In this document: piece after piece, positions 33,798 through 42,865 of the stretch
Layout: each line of letters starts with the position of its first letter
Numbering within the stretch: position 1 is the first letter of the stretch
Source: Robiginitalea sp. SC105
Lineage (GTDB): Bacteria; Bacteroidota; Bacteroidia; Flavobacteriales; Flavobacteriaceae
DNA length: 64,000 nt
Direction of reading: 5' to 3'
Assembly (NCBI RefSeq): GCF_014243345.1
Contig: NZ_JACLZF010000001.1
Span: 1,662,682-1,726,681 of the forward strand
The notes under the pieces: model-generated
What the model was told of the DNA's origin: nothing
The model's input: only the letters and a program-made list of their open reading frames with translations
Databases searched by the model: none
Translations under genes and position numbers: made by a program

Positions 33798-34805
33798 ATG
33801 TACAATTCAAAGATTACCGGTCTTGGGTTCTATGTACCCGAACAGGTCGTTACCAATGAAGATCTCTCAAAGAAAATGGATACCAGCGACGCCTGGATCC
33901 GCGAACGGACGGGCATCGAATCCCGCAGGCACGTGGTCCCCGGGGAGGACACCACCACCAGCATGGGGGTCAAAGCCGCCCGCATTGCCATCGAGCGGGC
34001 AGGGATCGACAAGGACGAGATCGATTTTATCGTATTTGCCACGCTGAGCCCGGACTACTATTTCCCCGGTCCGGGGGTTCTGGTACAGCGGGACCTGGGG
34101 CTTCGCACCGTTGGGGCGCTGGATGTGCGCAACCAGTGTTCCGGGTTTGTCTATGCGGTTTCGGTGGCCGACCAGTACATCAAATCGGGCATGTACAGGA
34201 ATGTCCTGGTGATCGGATCGGAACTTCATTCCAAAGGCCTGGACATGACCACCCGCGGCCGGGGCGTCTCCGTGATCTTCGGGGATGGGGCCGGGGCGGC
34301 AATCCTCAGCCGGGAGACCGATCCAAAAAAGGGGATCCTCTCCACCCACCTGCACAGTGAAGGCCAGCACGCAGAAGAGCTGGCAGTTACGGCCCCCGGC
34401 ATGGGAAAACGCTGGGTAACCGATATCCTGGCGGATGCCGACCCTGAAGACACCTCATTTTACCCGTATATGAACGGGCAGTTTGTCTTTAAGAATGCAG
34501 TGGTCCGCTTCAGTGAGGTGATCCGGGAAGGCCTGGCTGCCAACGGGCTGGAAACCGCGGACATCGATATGCTGATCCCCCACCAGGCCAACCTGCGGAT
34601 TTCCCAGTTTATCCAGCAGAAATTCGGGCTCTCCGACGAACAGGTCTACAACAACATCATGCGCTATGGCAACACCACGGCGGCAAGTATCCCGATTGCG
34701 CTCACCGAGGCCTGGGAAGCAGGCCGGATCAGGGAGGGGGACCTGGTGGTCCTGGCAGCCTTTGGCAGCGGGTTTACCTGGGGCAGCGCCATCATCCGCT
34801 GGTAG
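33798..34805 (+). CDS. fabH: 3-oxoacyl-ACP synthase III (KAS III)
   Basis: A 335-residue thiolase-fold condensing enzyme. The catalytic triad is Cys114 in VRNQCSGFVYA, His about 262 in LIPHQANLRI, and Asn about 292 in RYGNTTAASIP. FGDGAGAAIL and AAFGSGFTWGSAII are also typical. KAS III starts fatty-acid synthesis from acetyl-CoA and malonyl-ACP. The segment between FGDGAGA and the His is longer than in E. coli FabH, as in one of the paralogues often seen in Bacteroidota, so a specialised lipid pathway is possible. It is monocistronic. Confidence 0.92.
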   Translation: MYNSKITGLGFYVPEQVVTNEDLSKKMDTSDAWIRERTGIESRRHVVPGEDTTTSMGVKAARIAIERAGIDKDEIDFIVFATLSPDYYFPGPGVLVQRDLGLRTVGALDVRNQCSGFVYAVSVADQYIKSGMYRNVLVIGSELHSKGLDMTTRGRGVSVIFGDGAGAAILSRETDPKKGILSTHLHSEGQHAEELAVTAPGMGKRWVTDILADADPEDTSFYPYMNGQFVFKNAVVRFSEVIREGLAANGLETADIDMLIPHQANLRISQFIQQKFGLSDEQVYNNIMRYGNTTAASIPIALTEAWEAGRIREGDLVVLAAFGSGFTWGSAIIRW

Positions 34806-34870
34806 CGGTCGGCCCGGCCCCTATGCCGATGCCGGGAATACTCGTAAAACAGAGGCTGTAAAATAAAGAA

Positions 34871-34890
34871 CCCCGGCACGGATGCCGGGG
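34871..34890. terminator. Bidirectional terminator hairpin between KAS III and the TonB receptor
   Basis: A perfect stem CCCCGGCA-CGGA-TGCCGGGG between convergent genes; on the minus strand it is followed by the T-rich TTCTTTATTTTA, and on the plus strand by a weaker T-tract. Confidence 0.7.
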
Positions 34891-34953
34891 TCCCTTTCGA
34901 CTTGGCCGTGGGGGTTAACCAACCAATTCCCCGCACAAGCCCGCCGGTTCTTT

Positions 34954-37413
34954 TCAGAAGAGGCCGCCGCCCCCTTCCTTGGTATTGCTGTCGCGGCGTT
35001 TGCGCGAGAGCGAACGGTTCTTGCCGCTGCCAAACTGGTAGGACAGGCCCAGGTAGAGTTGCCGGCTTTCCCAGGTGAAAAGGGCTTCCTGGGGGATTGG
35101 CTGTTCTGCCCGGATCTCGGCCTGCATCCAGTTGAATACATCGTTGACATTCAGGCTGAGGGTCCCCTTGCCCTGGGCAAAACTGTACCGGGCCCCCGTG
35201 TTGATAAAGTACATGGGTTCCTGGGTAAACTGCAGGCTCTGGTTCCTGCCCCGGTAAAAGCCGAATACCTGGAACGTCAGTTTTTTGGTAGCCTGCAGGC
35301 TGTTGTTTATCCGCAGGTTCCAGGCGGTATTCTCCACCTCCAGGGATTCCGTGACGATGTCATCGGCGGAGGGATCGGGGATGTCCGAGGGGAGCCGTTC
35401 GGTAAGGCCCCGCTGAATTTGCCGGTAGAGATCAAAACTCGCGTTGATATTCCACCACTTGGTTGCCTTGATGCTCCCGGAAACTTCGGCCCCGTAGGCG
35501 TAGGTATCATCGAAATTGTCAAAAGTGAGCACGAGCTTGTTCAGGTCCAGGCGGTCCACGAAGATGGCCCGGTTGATCTCATCGCGGATGGTCCGGTAAA
35601 ATACCCCCGTGGTGAGACTGCCTGTTTTGAGCCGCCGGGTATAGTTGAATTCATAGGAATTGGTGAATTGCGGCCGCAGCGACGGGTTCCCGAAGGACGA
35701 GATCAGCGGGGTGCTGAATTCCCGGATCGGGTTGACCTGGGAGAGCCCCGGCCGGTCCACCCGCCGGCTCGTGCTGATCTGGAACTGGTCCTTTTCTGCC
35801 GGCGTATAGGTTACAAAAGCCGATGGGTAGAATTCGGTATAGTTGTCCGTGAAGGCCCGCACCTGGTTCGTGTCTGCAATCACCTCCACATTTTCCACAC
35901 GCACCCCGGCCTGGACGGACCATTTCTCCCCGAAGGAACGGTTGTAGTTGACATAGGCCGAATAGATGTCCATCCCGTAGATAAAATCCGTGCTCGGGGT
36001 TGGCTGCAATTCCCCCTGGGCGTTGTAGGATATGCCGGTAGACCGGTAATCGGTGTCCGTCTCAAATAGCCGCGCCTGTACCCCGATTTCGAGCTTGGAG
36101 ACCGAATCCGGCGGGTTTACGTAATCCAGGTTGATGGTGGTTTGGGTGCGCCGCGTATCCACAAAATCCATATAGTCCGGGAAAACGGTAACCCCGATCG
36201 TGCGGAAATCGGCATCCTCGTCATTGTCGAACCGGTTCAGGTCCGCCTCCAGTTCGAGTTCGTGCCCTTCCCGGTCAAATTTGAGCTTGTAGTCAAAGTT
36301 GTATTGCTGGCTGAGGTTTTCCTGCCGGCTGTCAAAAAACTGAATGAAATCGCGGTCGGGGTCCGGATCGAACAGGATATCACTGCGCACCCCCAAATCC
36401 CCGTCGAAGCTGTTCTGGTTGGTGAAAAAGGAGAGCGTATGGTGATCGTTCAGGTAAAAGTCCATCCCGAGTTTGTACAGGTAGGATTTGTTGTTGCTGA
36501 GCACATCGATCAGTTGCCGCGTCTGCTCGGCCGTGCGGTAAATGTTCCCGTCGTTCACATATTTGCCGATGTTGCTTCCGATATTCCCGTAGATGTTGAA
36601 TTTCCCGTTGCGGTAATTCAGGTCCAGGGAGTTGTTGAATTTCGCCTCCAGCCCTTTGGTCAGCCCCAGGTTCAGGGTCCCGTTAAACCCGATGTTCGCG
36701 TTTTTGTGGAGGATGATATTGATAATCCCGCTCATGCCCTCCGGGTTATACTTGGCGGACGGGTTGGTAATGAGCTCGATCGATTTGATGGAGGACGAGG
36801 GGAGTTGCCTCAGGAGCTGGGCCACGGGTACATTGGATAGTTTCCCGTCCACCATCACCCGCACGTTGGTATTGCCCCGCATGCTGAGTTCCCCGGTCTG
36901 CTGGTCCACGTTGATCGAGGGGATGTTGTTCATGATATCGGAAGCCGTGGCCCCCGCCGTGGTGAGGTCCTTCCCGATATTGACCACCTTCCTGTCCACC
37001 TTCTGTTCGATGGTCGTGCGCTCCCCGACCACTTCCACGCCATCGAGTTCCGTGGCGACCTCCGAAATACGGATGGTACCGACATCCACCTTTTTGTGGC
37101 TGCCGTCGATATGGATGGTCCGTGACACCGACTGGTAGCCGATATACTGCACTTCGAGGGTAAAATCCCCGTCGGGGAGCTTTTCGATTTCAAAAGTTCC
37201 GTCCTCGCGGGTGATTCCTCCGGTAATGGTCTGCGAGCCGTCCGTGCTTTTGATCACCACGGTGGCGTAGGCTACAGGTTGTTCAAGGGTTTCGTCGATA
37301 ATGGTACCGGAAACGGTACCTGTGACTGGGTTGGTTTCAGGGTCCGCAGCCATCCCCCGGGCCGGGGCGATGGCGGTCAATAGCAGGACCGCTGCCAGGT
37401 AGCAGAATTTCAT
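34954..37413 (-). CDS. TonB-dependent outer-membrane receptor
   Basis: An 819-residue outer-membrane protein: a signal peptide (1 to about 22), a carboxypeptidase-regulatory-like domain (about 33-115; GTVSGTIIDETLEQPVAYATV, DGTFEIEKLPDGDFTLEV), a plug domain (about 125-240; DIMNNIPSINVDQQTGELSM, NPSAKYNPEGMSGIINI) and a 22-strand-type beta barrel of the outer-membrane beta-barrel protein 3 group. No SusD partner adjoins it, so it is probably not a glycan importer of the SusCD kind. The substrate is unknown. The C-terminal tail is basic (RSLSRKRRDSNTKEG). Confidence 0.93.
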   Translation of the reverse strand: MKFCYLAAVLLLTAIAPARGMAADPETNPVTGTVSGTIIDETLEQPVAYATVVIKSTDGSQTITGGITREDGTFEIEKLPDGDFTLEVQYIGYQSVSRTIHIDGSHKKVDVGTIRISEVATELDGVEVVGERTTIEQKVDRKVVNIGKDLTTAGATASDIMNNIPSINVDQQTGELSMRGNTNVRVMVDGKLSNVPVAQLLRQLPSSSIKSIELITNPSAKYNPEGMSGIINIILHKNANIGFNGTLNLGLTKGLEAKFNNSLDLNYRNGKFNIYGNIGSNIGKYVNDGNIYRTAEQTRQLIDVLSNNKSYLYKLGMDFYLNDHHTLSFFTNQNSFDGDLGVRSDILFDPDPDRDFIQFFDSRQENLSQQYNFDYKLKFDREGHELELEADLNRFDNDEDADFRTIGVTVFPDYMDFVDTRRTQTTINLDYVNPPDSVSKLEIGVQARLFETDTDYRSTGISYNAQGELQPTPSTDFIYGMDIYSAYVNYNRSFGEKWSVQAGVRVENVEVIADTNQVRAFTDNYTEFYPSAFVTYTPAEKDQFQISTSRRVDRPGLSQVNPIREFSTPLISSFGNPSLRPQFTNSYEFNYTRRLKTGSLTTGVFYRTIRDEINRAIFVDRLDLNKLVLTFDNFDDTYAYGAEVSGSIKATKWWNINASFDLYRQIQRGLTERLPSDIPDPSADDIVTESLEVENTAWNLRINNSLQATKKLTFQVFGFYRGRNQSLQFTQEPMYFINTGARYSFAQGKGTLSLNVNDVFNWMQAEIRAEQPIPQEALFTWESRQLYLGLSYQFGSGKNRSLSRKRRDSNTKEGGGGLF

Positions 37414-37717
37414 GACTGTTCGTTTATTGATTAGATTGATTGATTGATGAATCTATTAACAAGACGACAGGGGAGGTAGAATGTTACGGGAATATGGCAA
37501 TTTAACATCTGCAGGCCCGCGCTGCGGGGCTTTCAGAATGCGAAACCCCGGCTTCCCATTGAAGGTGAGCCGGGGTTTCTTACATTGATAAGCCGCACTA
37601 AACACTAACCATTAACTATAAAAATACAGCTGTATCAATGGATTTTTTCTCCCGCTGTTTCCTAAAGACGTGTTACTTTCGCTTTCGTTACACAAACGGG
37701 TTAAAAAAACTGAACTG
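37414..37717. other. 304-bp divergent intergenic region
   Basis: Holds the TonB receptor leader with a (TTGA)n-like simple repeat at about 37423-37446, an orphan 12-bp hairpin (37542-37579) and AT-rich sequence before the CoA-binding gene. No small ORF with family features was seen. Confidence 0.6.
37542..37579. other. Strong hairpin GAAACCCCGGCT/AGCCGGGGTTTC
   Basis: A perfect 12-bp inverted repeat with a 14-nt loop inside a divergent intergenic region. There is no long T-run on either side, so terminator function is uncertain. Confidence 0.5.
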
Positions 37718-38086
37718 GTGGACAATTCCAAGAAAACCCTGGTTTTCGGGGCTTCCCTGAAGCGCAACCGATACAGCAATCTGGCGATGAAGCGCCTGGC
37801 AGAAGCGGGGGTAGACACCGTAGCCTTCGGCCTGGTCGAAGGTAGGGACCACGGTATTGAAATTACTCGTAATCTTTCTGATTTCCAAGGGATTCATACG
37901 ATAACTTTATATATGAACCCGCGTCGTCAGGAACCGTTTTACCAGGCGATTGTCGACCTGGCACCCAAGCGGGTGATCTTCAACCCGGGCACAGAGAACC
38001 GGGAGTTTTACAACCTGCTCAAAAAAAAGGGTATTCAGGCCGAGGAAGCCTGTACGCTGGTCATGTTGTCCATGGGTACTTATTAG
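37718..38086 (+). CDS. CoA-binding (Rossmann) domain protein
   Basis: A 122-residue protein made only of a CoA_binding_2 domain: KKTLVFGASLKRNRYSNLAMKRL with the glycine-rich nucleotide loop, VDTVAFGLVEGR, LYMNPRRQEPFYQAI and RVIFNPGTENREF. This is the YccU-like family; the role is unknown. GTG 37718 is taken as start because it matches the family length; an in-frame GTG at 37670 would add 16 residues. Its stop shares bases with the stop of the convergent symporter gene (TTAG at 38083-38086). Confidence 0.85.
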   Translation: MDNSKKTLVFGASLKRNRYSNLAMKRLAEAGVDTVAFGLVEGRDHGIEITRNLSDFQGIHTITLYMNPRRQEPFYQAIVDLAPKRVIFNPGTENREFYNLLKKKGIQAEEACTLVMLSMGTY

Positions 38087-39561
38087 ACAACTGGATCACC
38101 CACGGGTTTCCGGCGGATCAAAAGCAGGCCCAGGAAGGTCAGCAGGCCGTTCAGCGGCAGGAGTTCATAACCAATTTCATAGCCGCCCAACAGTTCCGGC
38201 GGCAGGTTGGCCAGGAGGGAGACCAGCAGGATCACGACCAGCGCGACAATCCATACCCTGGAATCCTTCAGGGCGTATGGGGTGAGGATACCAAAGGAAA
38301 ACAGCCCGAGCAGCGGCCCGTAGGTATAGGTGGCAACGGTCAGCAACCCGTCGATCACGTTGCGGTCCAGTACGTATTTAAACAGGATCACCACCCCGAT
38401 CAGTAGCAGGCTCATGCCAATATGCACCCGCTTGCGCAGGCGCTTCTGCAGGTTGGCGGGCATGCGGGCAATCCCCATGAAATCCACGCAAAAAGAAGTG
38501 GTCAGGGAAGTCAGCGCGCTGTCTGCACTGCTGTAGGCCGCTGCGATGAGCCCCAGCATGAAAGTAACGGCAACCACCGGCCCCAGGCCGCTGTTGAGCG
38601 CAATTTCCGGAAATAGCAGGTCCGGTTTGGGGGTTCCGTCCATCAGGGGGGTCCCAATGCCGAACCGGTCCGCATAGATGAAAAGCAGTGCGCCAAGCAA
38701 CAGGAACACCAGGTTGACCACCACCAGCACTGCGGAAAAGGAGAGCATGTTTTTCTGGGCGTCCCCCAGGCTCCGGCAGGTCAGGTTCTTTTGCATCATA
38801 TCCTGGTCCAGGCCGGTCATGCAAATCGTGATAAACATACCGCCCAGGAAGGATTTGACCAGGTGGTTTTTGTCGGCCAGGGAGTCGGTAAACAGGATCT
38901 GGCTGTACGCCCCGAGCTCTTCGGATTCCAGGAATTCGGCCAGGCTCCAGCCGAGGCTCTGGTTGATGAAATAGATGGACAGGCCTACCGCCAGGAGCAT
39001 GAAAAGGGTCTGCAGGGTATCCGTCCAGACGATGGTCTTGATGCCCCCCCGGAAGGTATAGACCCAGATCAGGGCTATGGAAAGGACTACTGTGGCCTCG
39101 AAGGGCACCCCCCAGGCATCGAAGACAAATTGCTGCAATACGATGGCTACCAGGAAGAGGCGGAAAGCGGCCCCCAGCACCCTGGAGATGAAAAAGGAGA
39201 GGGCGCCCACCTTGTAGCTCACCCAGCCAAAACGCTGCTCCAGGTACTCGTAGATGGAAGTGACTCCCAGACGGTAGTAGAGCGGCATCAGGACCAGGGC
39301 AATGACTACATAGCCCGCAAGGTACCCGAAAACCACCTGCATATAGCTGAACTGGGAACTCTCCACCCAACCGGGGACGGAAATAAAAGTAACCCCTGAA
39401 AGGGAAGCGCCGATCATGCCAAAGGCTACCAGGTACCAGGGGGATGACTGGCCGGCCTTAAAAAAATCCTCGTTGGAATCGTTCTTGCCGGTAAAGTAGG
39501 AGATCAGCAACAGGAGGGCAAAATACAGCCCGATGAGCAACAGGATGTGGGAGGCGTTCAT
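38083..39561 (-). CDS. Sodium:solute symporter (SSS family)
   Basis: A 492-residue polytopic protein with about 13 membrane helices and the LeuT-like SSS signature regions: GMIGASLSGVTFISVPGW, YEYLEQRFGWVSYKVGAL, FRGGIKTIVWTDTLQTLFM, GLDQDMMQKNLTCRSLGDAQKNM and AAYSSADSALTSLTTSF (sodium-site serines). The substrate is not predictable from sequence; sugars, carboxylates or nucleosides are possible. It is divergent from recR. Confidence 0.93.
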   Translation of the reverse strand: MNASHILLLIGLYFALLLLISYFTGKNDSNEDFFKAGQSSPWYLVAFGMIGASLSGVTFISVPGWVESSQFSYMQVVFGYLAGYVVIALVLMPLYYRLGVTSIYEYLEQRFGWVSYKVGALSFFISRVLGAAFRLFLVAIVLQQFVFDAWGVPFEATVVLSIALIWVYTFRGGIKTIVWTDTLQTLFMLLAVGLSIYFINQSLGWSLAEFLESEELGAYSQILFTDSLADKNHLVKSFLGGMFITICMTGLDQDMMQKNLTCRSLGDAQKNMLSFSAVLVVVNLVFLLLGALLFIYADRFGIGTPLMDGTPKPDLLFPEIALNSGLGPVVAVTFMLGLIAAAYSSADSALTSLTTSFCVDFMGIARMPANLQKRLRKRVHIGMSLLLIGVVILFKYVLDRNVIDGLLTVATYTYGPLLGLFSFGILTPYALKDSRVWIVALVVILLVSLLANLPPELLGGYEIGYELLPLNGLLTFLGLLLIRRKPVGDPVV

Positions 39562-39686
39562 AGGTCAGTCAGCTTGCCGTAACCGGGGTTCTGCGCCTTT
39601 GGATCCGGGCGGGAGGCGAGGGCGTTGCCCGGGTTGGACATTCCATTTAATTTGGTGTCCAAAGTACAAAACTTAAAATAGATACG

Positions 39687-39694
39687 TAATTTTG
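39687..39694 (+). promoter_or_regulatory. -7 box TAATTTTG abutting recR
   Basis: Exact TAnnTTTG match, 5 nt before ATG 39700, so the transcript is nearly leaderless. Confidence 0.55.
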
Positions 39695-39699
39695 CGGTT

Positions 39700-40326
39700 A
39701 TGGAAATCACATCCAAGTTACTCCAAAAAGCGGTGGACGAAGTATCCCAGTTGCCGGGTATCGGCAAACGCACGGCCCTGAGGCTGGTACTGCACCTGTT
39801 GCGCCAGCCCGAAACCCGGACAGAGCGCCTCGCAGACGCCCTTACCAGTCTGAGGACGGGTATTTGCCAGTGCAGGGAATGCCACAACATCTCGGACTCG
39901 GACCTTTGCGATATCTGTGCAAGCCCCAAGAGGGACCGGTCGCTCATTTGCGTGGTGGAGGACATCCGCGATATCATGGCCATTGAGAGCACGGGACATT
40001 ACCGGGGGCTCTACCATGTGCTGGGGGGCAAAATATCCCCCATGGAAGGGATGGGCCCGCAGGACCTGAATATCGGGTCCCTGGTCCGCAAGGTGCGCGA
40101 AGGGGGAGTCGCGGAGTTGATACTGGCCCTTAGCGCTACCATGGAAGGGGATACCACCAACTTTTATTTGTTCAGGCAACTGGAAGGGACGCAGGTGAGG
40201 CTTTCGACCATTGCCAGGGGGATACCGGTGGGGGATGACCTGGAATACGCGGATGAGGTGACCCTGGGCCGCTCCATCCTGCAGCGGATCCCCTTTGAAG
40301 GGTCCTTTCACGGCCAGGGAAAATAG
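39700..40326 (+). CDS. recR: Recombination protein RecR
   Basis: A 208-residue RecFOR-pathway protein that helps load RecA at gaps. It shows the helix-hairpin-helix [14 protein letters not shown] (about 18-31), a four-cysteine zinc finger CQCREC...CDIC (about 55-75), and a Toprim domain with [26 protein letters not shown] followed by [20 protein letters not shown]. Length and order are standard. Confidence 0.97.
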   Translation: MEITSKLLQKAVDEVSQLPGIGKRTALRLVLHLLRQPETRTERLADALTSLRTGICQCRECHNISDSDLCDICASPKRDRSLICVVEDIRDIMAIESTGHYRGLYHVLGGKISPMEGMGPQDLNIGSLVRKVREGGVAELILALSATMEGDTTNFYLFRQLEGTQVRLSTIARGIPVGDDLEYADEVTLGRSILQRIPFEGSFHGQGK

Positions 40327-40355
40327 ATAATCCATTAAACCGCCCTGTTTTTTAC

Positions 40356-40363
40356 TATTTTTG
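40356..40363 (+). promoter_or_regulatory. -7 box TATTTTTG upstream of the E2 gene
   Basis: Exact TAnnTTTG match 37 nt before ATG 40401. Confidence 0.5.
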
Positions 40364-40400
40364 CAAAAAATAACTTCAGGTAAGGTGTCAAAATAAGAAT

Positions 40401-41882
40401 ATGTCAAAGTTTGAATTGAAATTGCCGCAAATGGGGGAAAGCGTGGCTGAGGCGACGCTGACATCCTGGCTGAAGGAAGTGGGGGATGCCATAGAGGCGG
40501 ACGAGGCCGTATTCGAAATCGCAACGGACAAAGTGGATTCCGAGGTGCCCAGTGAAGTGGACGGGGTCCTGCTGGAGAAACGCTTTGATGTGGATGACGT
40601 GATCAAGGTAGGACAGGTGGTGGCGGTTATCGAACTAAACGGGGAGGCATCCGGGGACGCAACGGATTCCGGGGCTGGTTCCACCGAAACCGAAGCGGAA
40701 GTACCTGAAGCCGATGCACCCGAAGCACCGGAAACTGCAGCGCATGCCGCCGCCGGGGCGGAGGCCCTGATGGAAAAGGCGGAGCAGACCGCCCGCCCCT
40801 CCACACCACCTGCATCACACGGCGACCGGTTCTATTCACCCCTGGTGCGCAACATGGCCCGGGAAGAAGGCATCAGCCAGGAAGAACTGGACCAGATACC
40901 CGGGACCGGCAAGGAAGGCCGGGTCACCAAGGACGATATGATCTCCTATATTGCAGCCCGTGGGGGGGAGACGGGTAAAGCAGCCTCGGCAACAGCGCAG
41001 GCCGATTCAGAGCCTGCTGAACGGGCAGGGACCTCCCAACCCGGGAACGCGCAGGCCCCGGGCGGCCAATCCGGAACCGAAAAACCGGAAGTAGGCCATG
41101 CCGCATCCCGGCAGGCAGCAGGAACCCCTTCTGCCGCCTCCGGGGCACCGCAACCGCCTGTCGCGATTTCGGAAGGGGACGAGGTAATCCCCATGACGCG
41201 GATGGGAAAACTCATCGCCAAACACATGGCAGAGAGCGTTTCCACCTCGGCCCACGTACAGAGCTTTGTGGAAGTGGATGTCACCGCGGTAGTGGAGTGG
41301 CGGGAACGCGTCAAGGCCGAATTCGAGAAACGGGAAGGGGAGAAGCTCACTTTTACCCCCATCTTTATGGAAGCCGTGGCGAAGGCGCTCAAGAAATTCC
41401 CAATGATGAATATTTCCGTCGACGGGGACCGCGTCATCAAAAAGAAACAAATCAACATCGGGATGGCAGCAGCCCTCCCCGATGGAAACCTGATCGTGCC
41501 GGTCATCCGGAATGCCGACCAGCTCAACCTGGTGGGGATGGCCCGTGCCGTAAACGACCTGGCAACCCGCGCGCGCAACAACGCCCTGAAACCCGATGAG
41601 GTGAAGGACGGGACCTATACCGTAACCAACGTGGGGTCTTTCGGCAGCGTATTCGGTACCCCGATCATCAACCAGCCCCAGGTGGGGATCCTCGCCCTGG
41701 GGGCGATCCGGAAAGTGCCTGCGGTCATCGAAACCCCCGCTGGGGATTTTATCGGGATCCGTTCCAAGATGTTCCTGTCCCACAGCTACGACCACCGCGT
41801 GGTGAACGGGGCCCTGGGAGGCCTCTTTGCCAAAGCCGTTGCCGATTACCTGGAGGCCTGGGACACCGGACGGGAAATTTAA
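40401..41882 (+). CDS. 2-oxo acid dehydrogenase E2 (dihydrolipoamide acyltransferase)
   Basis: A 493-residue E2 subunit: one lipoyl domain with lipoylated Lys44 in EIATDKVDSEVP, an Ala/Pro/Glu-rich linker, a peripheral subunit-binding domain (about 143-182; SPLVRNMAREEGI, GTGKEGRVTKDDM), a second long Ala/Gly/Pro linker and the catalytic CAT domain. The active-site motif is SHSYDHRVVNGALGG, with Asn where most E2s have Asp (HRxxDG). It is most like branched-chain-type E2s. E1 and E3 genes are not adjacent. Confidence 0.92.
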   Translation: MSKFELKLPQMGESVAEATLTSWLKEVGDAIEADEAVFEIATDKVDSEVPSEVDGVLLEKRFDVDDVIKVGQVVAVIELNGEASGDATDSGAGSTETEAEVPEADAPEAPETAAHAAAGAEALMEKAEQTARPSTPPASHGDRFYSPLVRNMAREEGISQEELDQIPGTGKEGRVTKDDMISYIAARGGETGKAASATAQADSEPAERAGTSQPGNAQAPGGQSGTEKPEVGHAASRQAAGTPSAASGAPQPPVAISEGDEVIPMTRMGKLIAKHMAESVSTSAHVQSFVEVDVTAVVEWRERVKAEFEKREGEKLTFTPIFMEAVAKALKKFPMMNISVDGDRVIKKKQINIGMAAALPDGNLIVPVIRNADQLNLVGMARAVNDLATRARNNALKPDEVKDGTYTVTNVGSFGSVFGTPIINQPQVGILALGAIRKVPAVIETPAGDFIGIRSKMFLSHSYDHRVVNGALGGLFAKAVADYLEAWDTGREI

Positions 41883-41935
41883 TTCCCCACGGGCAGGCGG
41901 CAATCGTTGTCCCTGCCCCAATAAATTCAGATAGC

Positions 41936-42712
41936 ATGGAACTGAACCTGAGCAAGCCCATATGTTTTTTTGACCTGGAAACCACCGGGACCAATATCGC
42001 CACGGACCGGATCGTGGAACTGGCCATCCTGAAAATCCATCCCAATGGCAACAAGGAAAGCAAAACGTGGCTGGTAAACCCGGGAATGCCGATTCCGCCG
42101 GAAGCATCGGCTATTCACGGCATCACGGACGAAAAGGTGGCCGGGGAACCCACGTTTCCGGAACTCGCCAGGGAGGTGTACCAGATGATTCAGGGCTGCG
42201 ACCTGGCCGGGTTCAATTCCAACCGGTTCGACATCCCGCTGTTGGCGGAGGAACTCCTGAGGGCCGGGGTGGATTTTGACATGAAGAATGCGGTTGCAGT
42301 GGATGTGCAGACGATTTTCCACAAGATGGAGAAGCGGACCCTGGGCGCCGCTTACCAGTTCTATTGCGGCAAGGACCTTACCGATGCCCACAGTGCGACG
42401 GCAGATACGCAGGCCACCTACGAGGTGCTCCTGTCCCAGCTGGAGCGCTACCCGGAGCTCACCAACAACGTCCGGGAACTGGCGGCGTTTTCCACCCAGA
42501 ACGAAACGGTGGATTTTGCCGGTTTCATCCGCCGGGATGAGAACGGGGAGGAGGTATTTGGCTTTGGCAAGCACAAGGGGCGCAGCGTCCTGGAGGTCCT
42601 GGAACAGGAACCCGGCTACTTTGGCTGGATGCTCAATGCGGATTTCCCCCTGTACACCAAAAAGGTCCTGACCCAGATAAAGCTCAGTAAACTTAATAAC
42701 AAACTCGGGTAA
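41936..42712 (+). CDS. 3'-5' exonuclease (DEDDh) with ExoX-like C-terminus
   Basis: A 258-residue exonuclease related to the DNA polymerase III epsilon subunit. The DEDDh residues are Asp13 and Glu15 in FFDLETTGT, Asp in GFNSNRFDIPLL, and His/Asp in AHSATADTQATY. The C-terminal part (about 200-230, FGFGKHKGRSVLEVLEQEP..GWML) resembles the Exo X C-terminal domain. A repair rather than replicative role is likely. It lies 53 nt after the E2 gene, with a short inverted repeat GGGCAGG/CCTGCCC in between. Confidence 0.9.
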   Translation: MELNLSKPICFFDLETTGTNIATDRIVELAILKIHPNGNKESKTWLVNPGMPIPPEASAIHGITDEKVAGEPTFPELAREVYQMIQGCDLAGFNSNRFDIPLLAEELLRAGVDFDMKNAVAVDVQTIFHKMEKRTLGAAYQFYCGKDLTDAHSATADTQATYEVLLSQLERYPELTNNVRELAAFSTQNETVDFAGFIRRDENGEEVFGFGKHKGRSVLEVLEQEPGYFGWMLNADFPLYTKKVLTQIKLSKLNNKLG

Positions 42713-42744
42713 CCCGGCGGGCTATGGCTTGCCTGCGGGCCAGG

Positions 42745-42766
42745 GCTTGCCGGCGGCCCGGCAAGC
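42745..42766. repeat. GC-rich perfect hairpin in the exonuclease-FAH gap
   Basis: GCTTGCCGG-CGGC-CCGGCAAGC, preceded by a partial direct copy (GGCTTGCCTGCGGGCC at 42726-42741). There is no T-run; it looks like a small REP-like palindrome. Confidence 0.45.
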
Positions 42767-42865
42767 GGTTGCGGCGGCCCCGGATCCGGATCTGTCCGGG
42801 AGGATTGCTGCCTGCCCCCGGAGTCCTGACCGACCTGCCATCGTCCGGGAACCCTAAACCATACA

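Noticed and set aside
34954-37413. TonB receptor as a SusC homologue
   Set aside because: No SusD partner, and barrel/plug features fit the general outer-membrane beta-barrel group rather than SusC.
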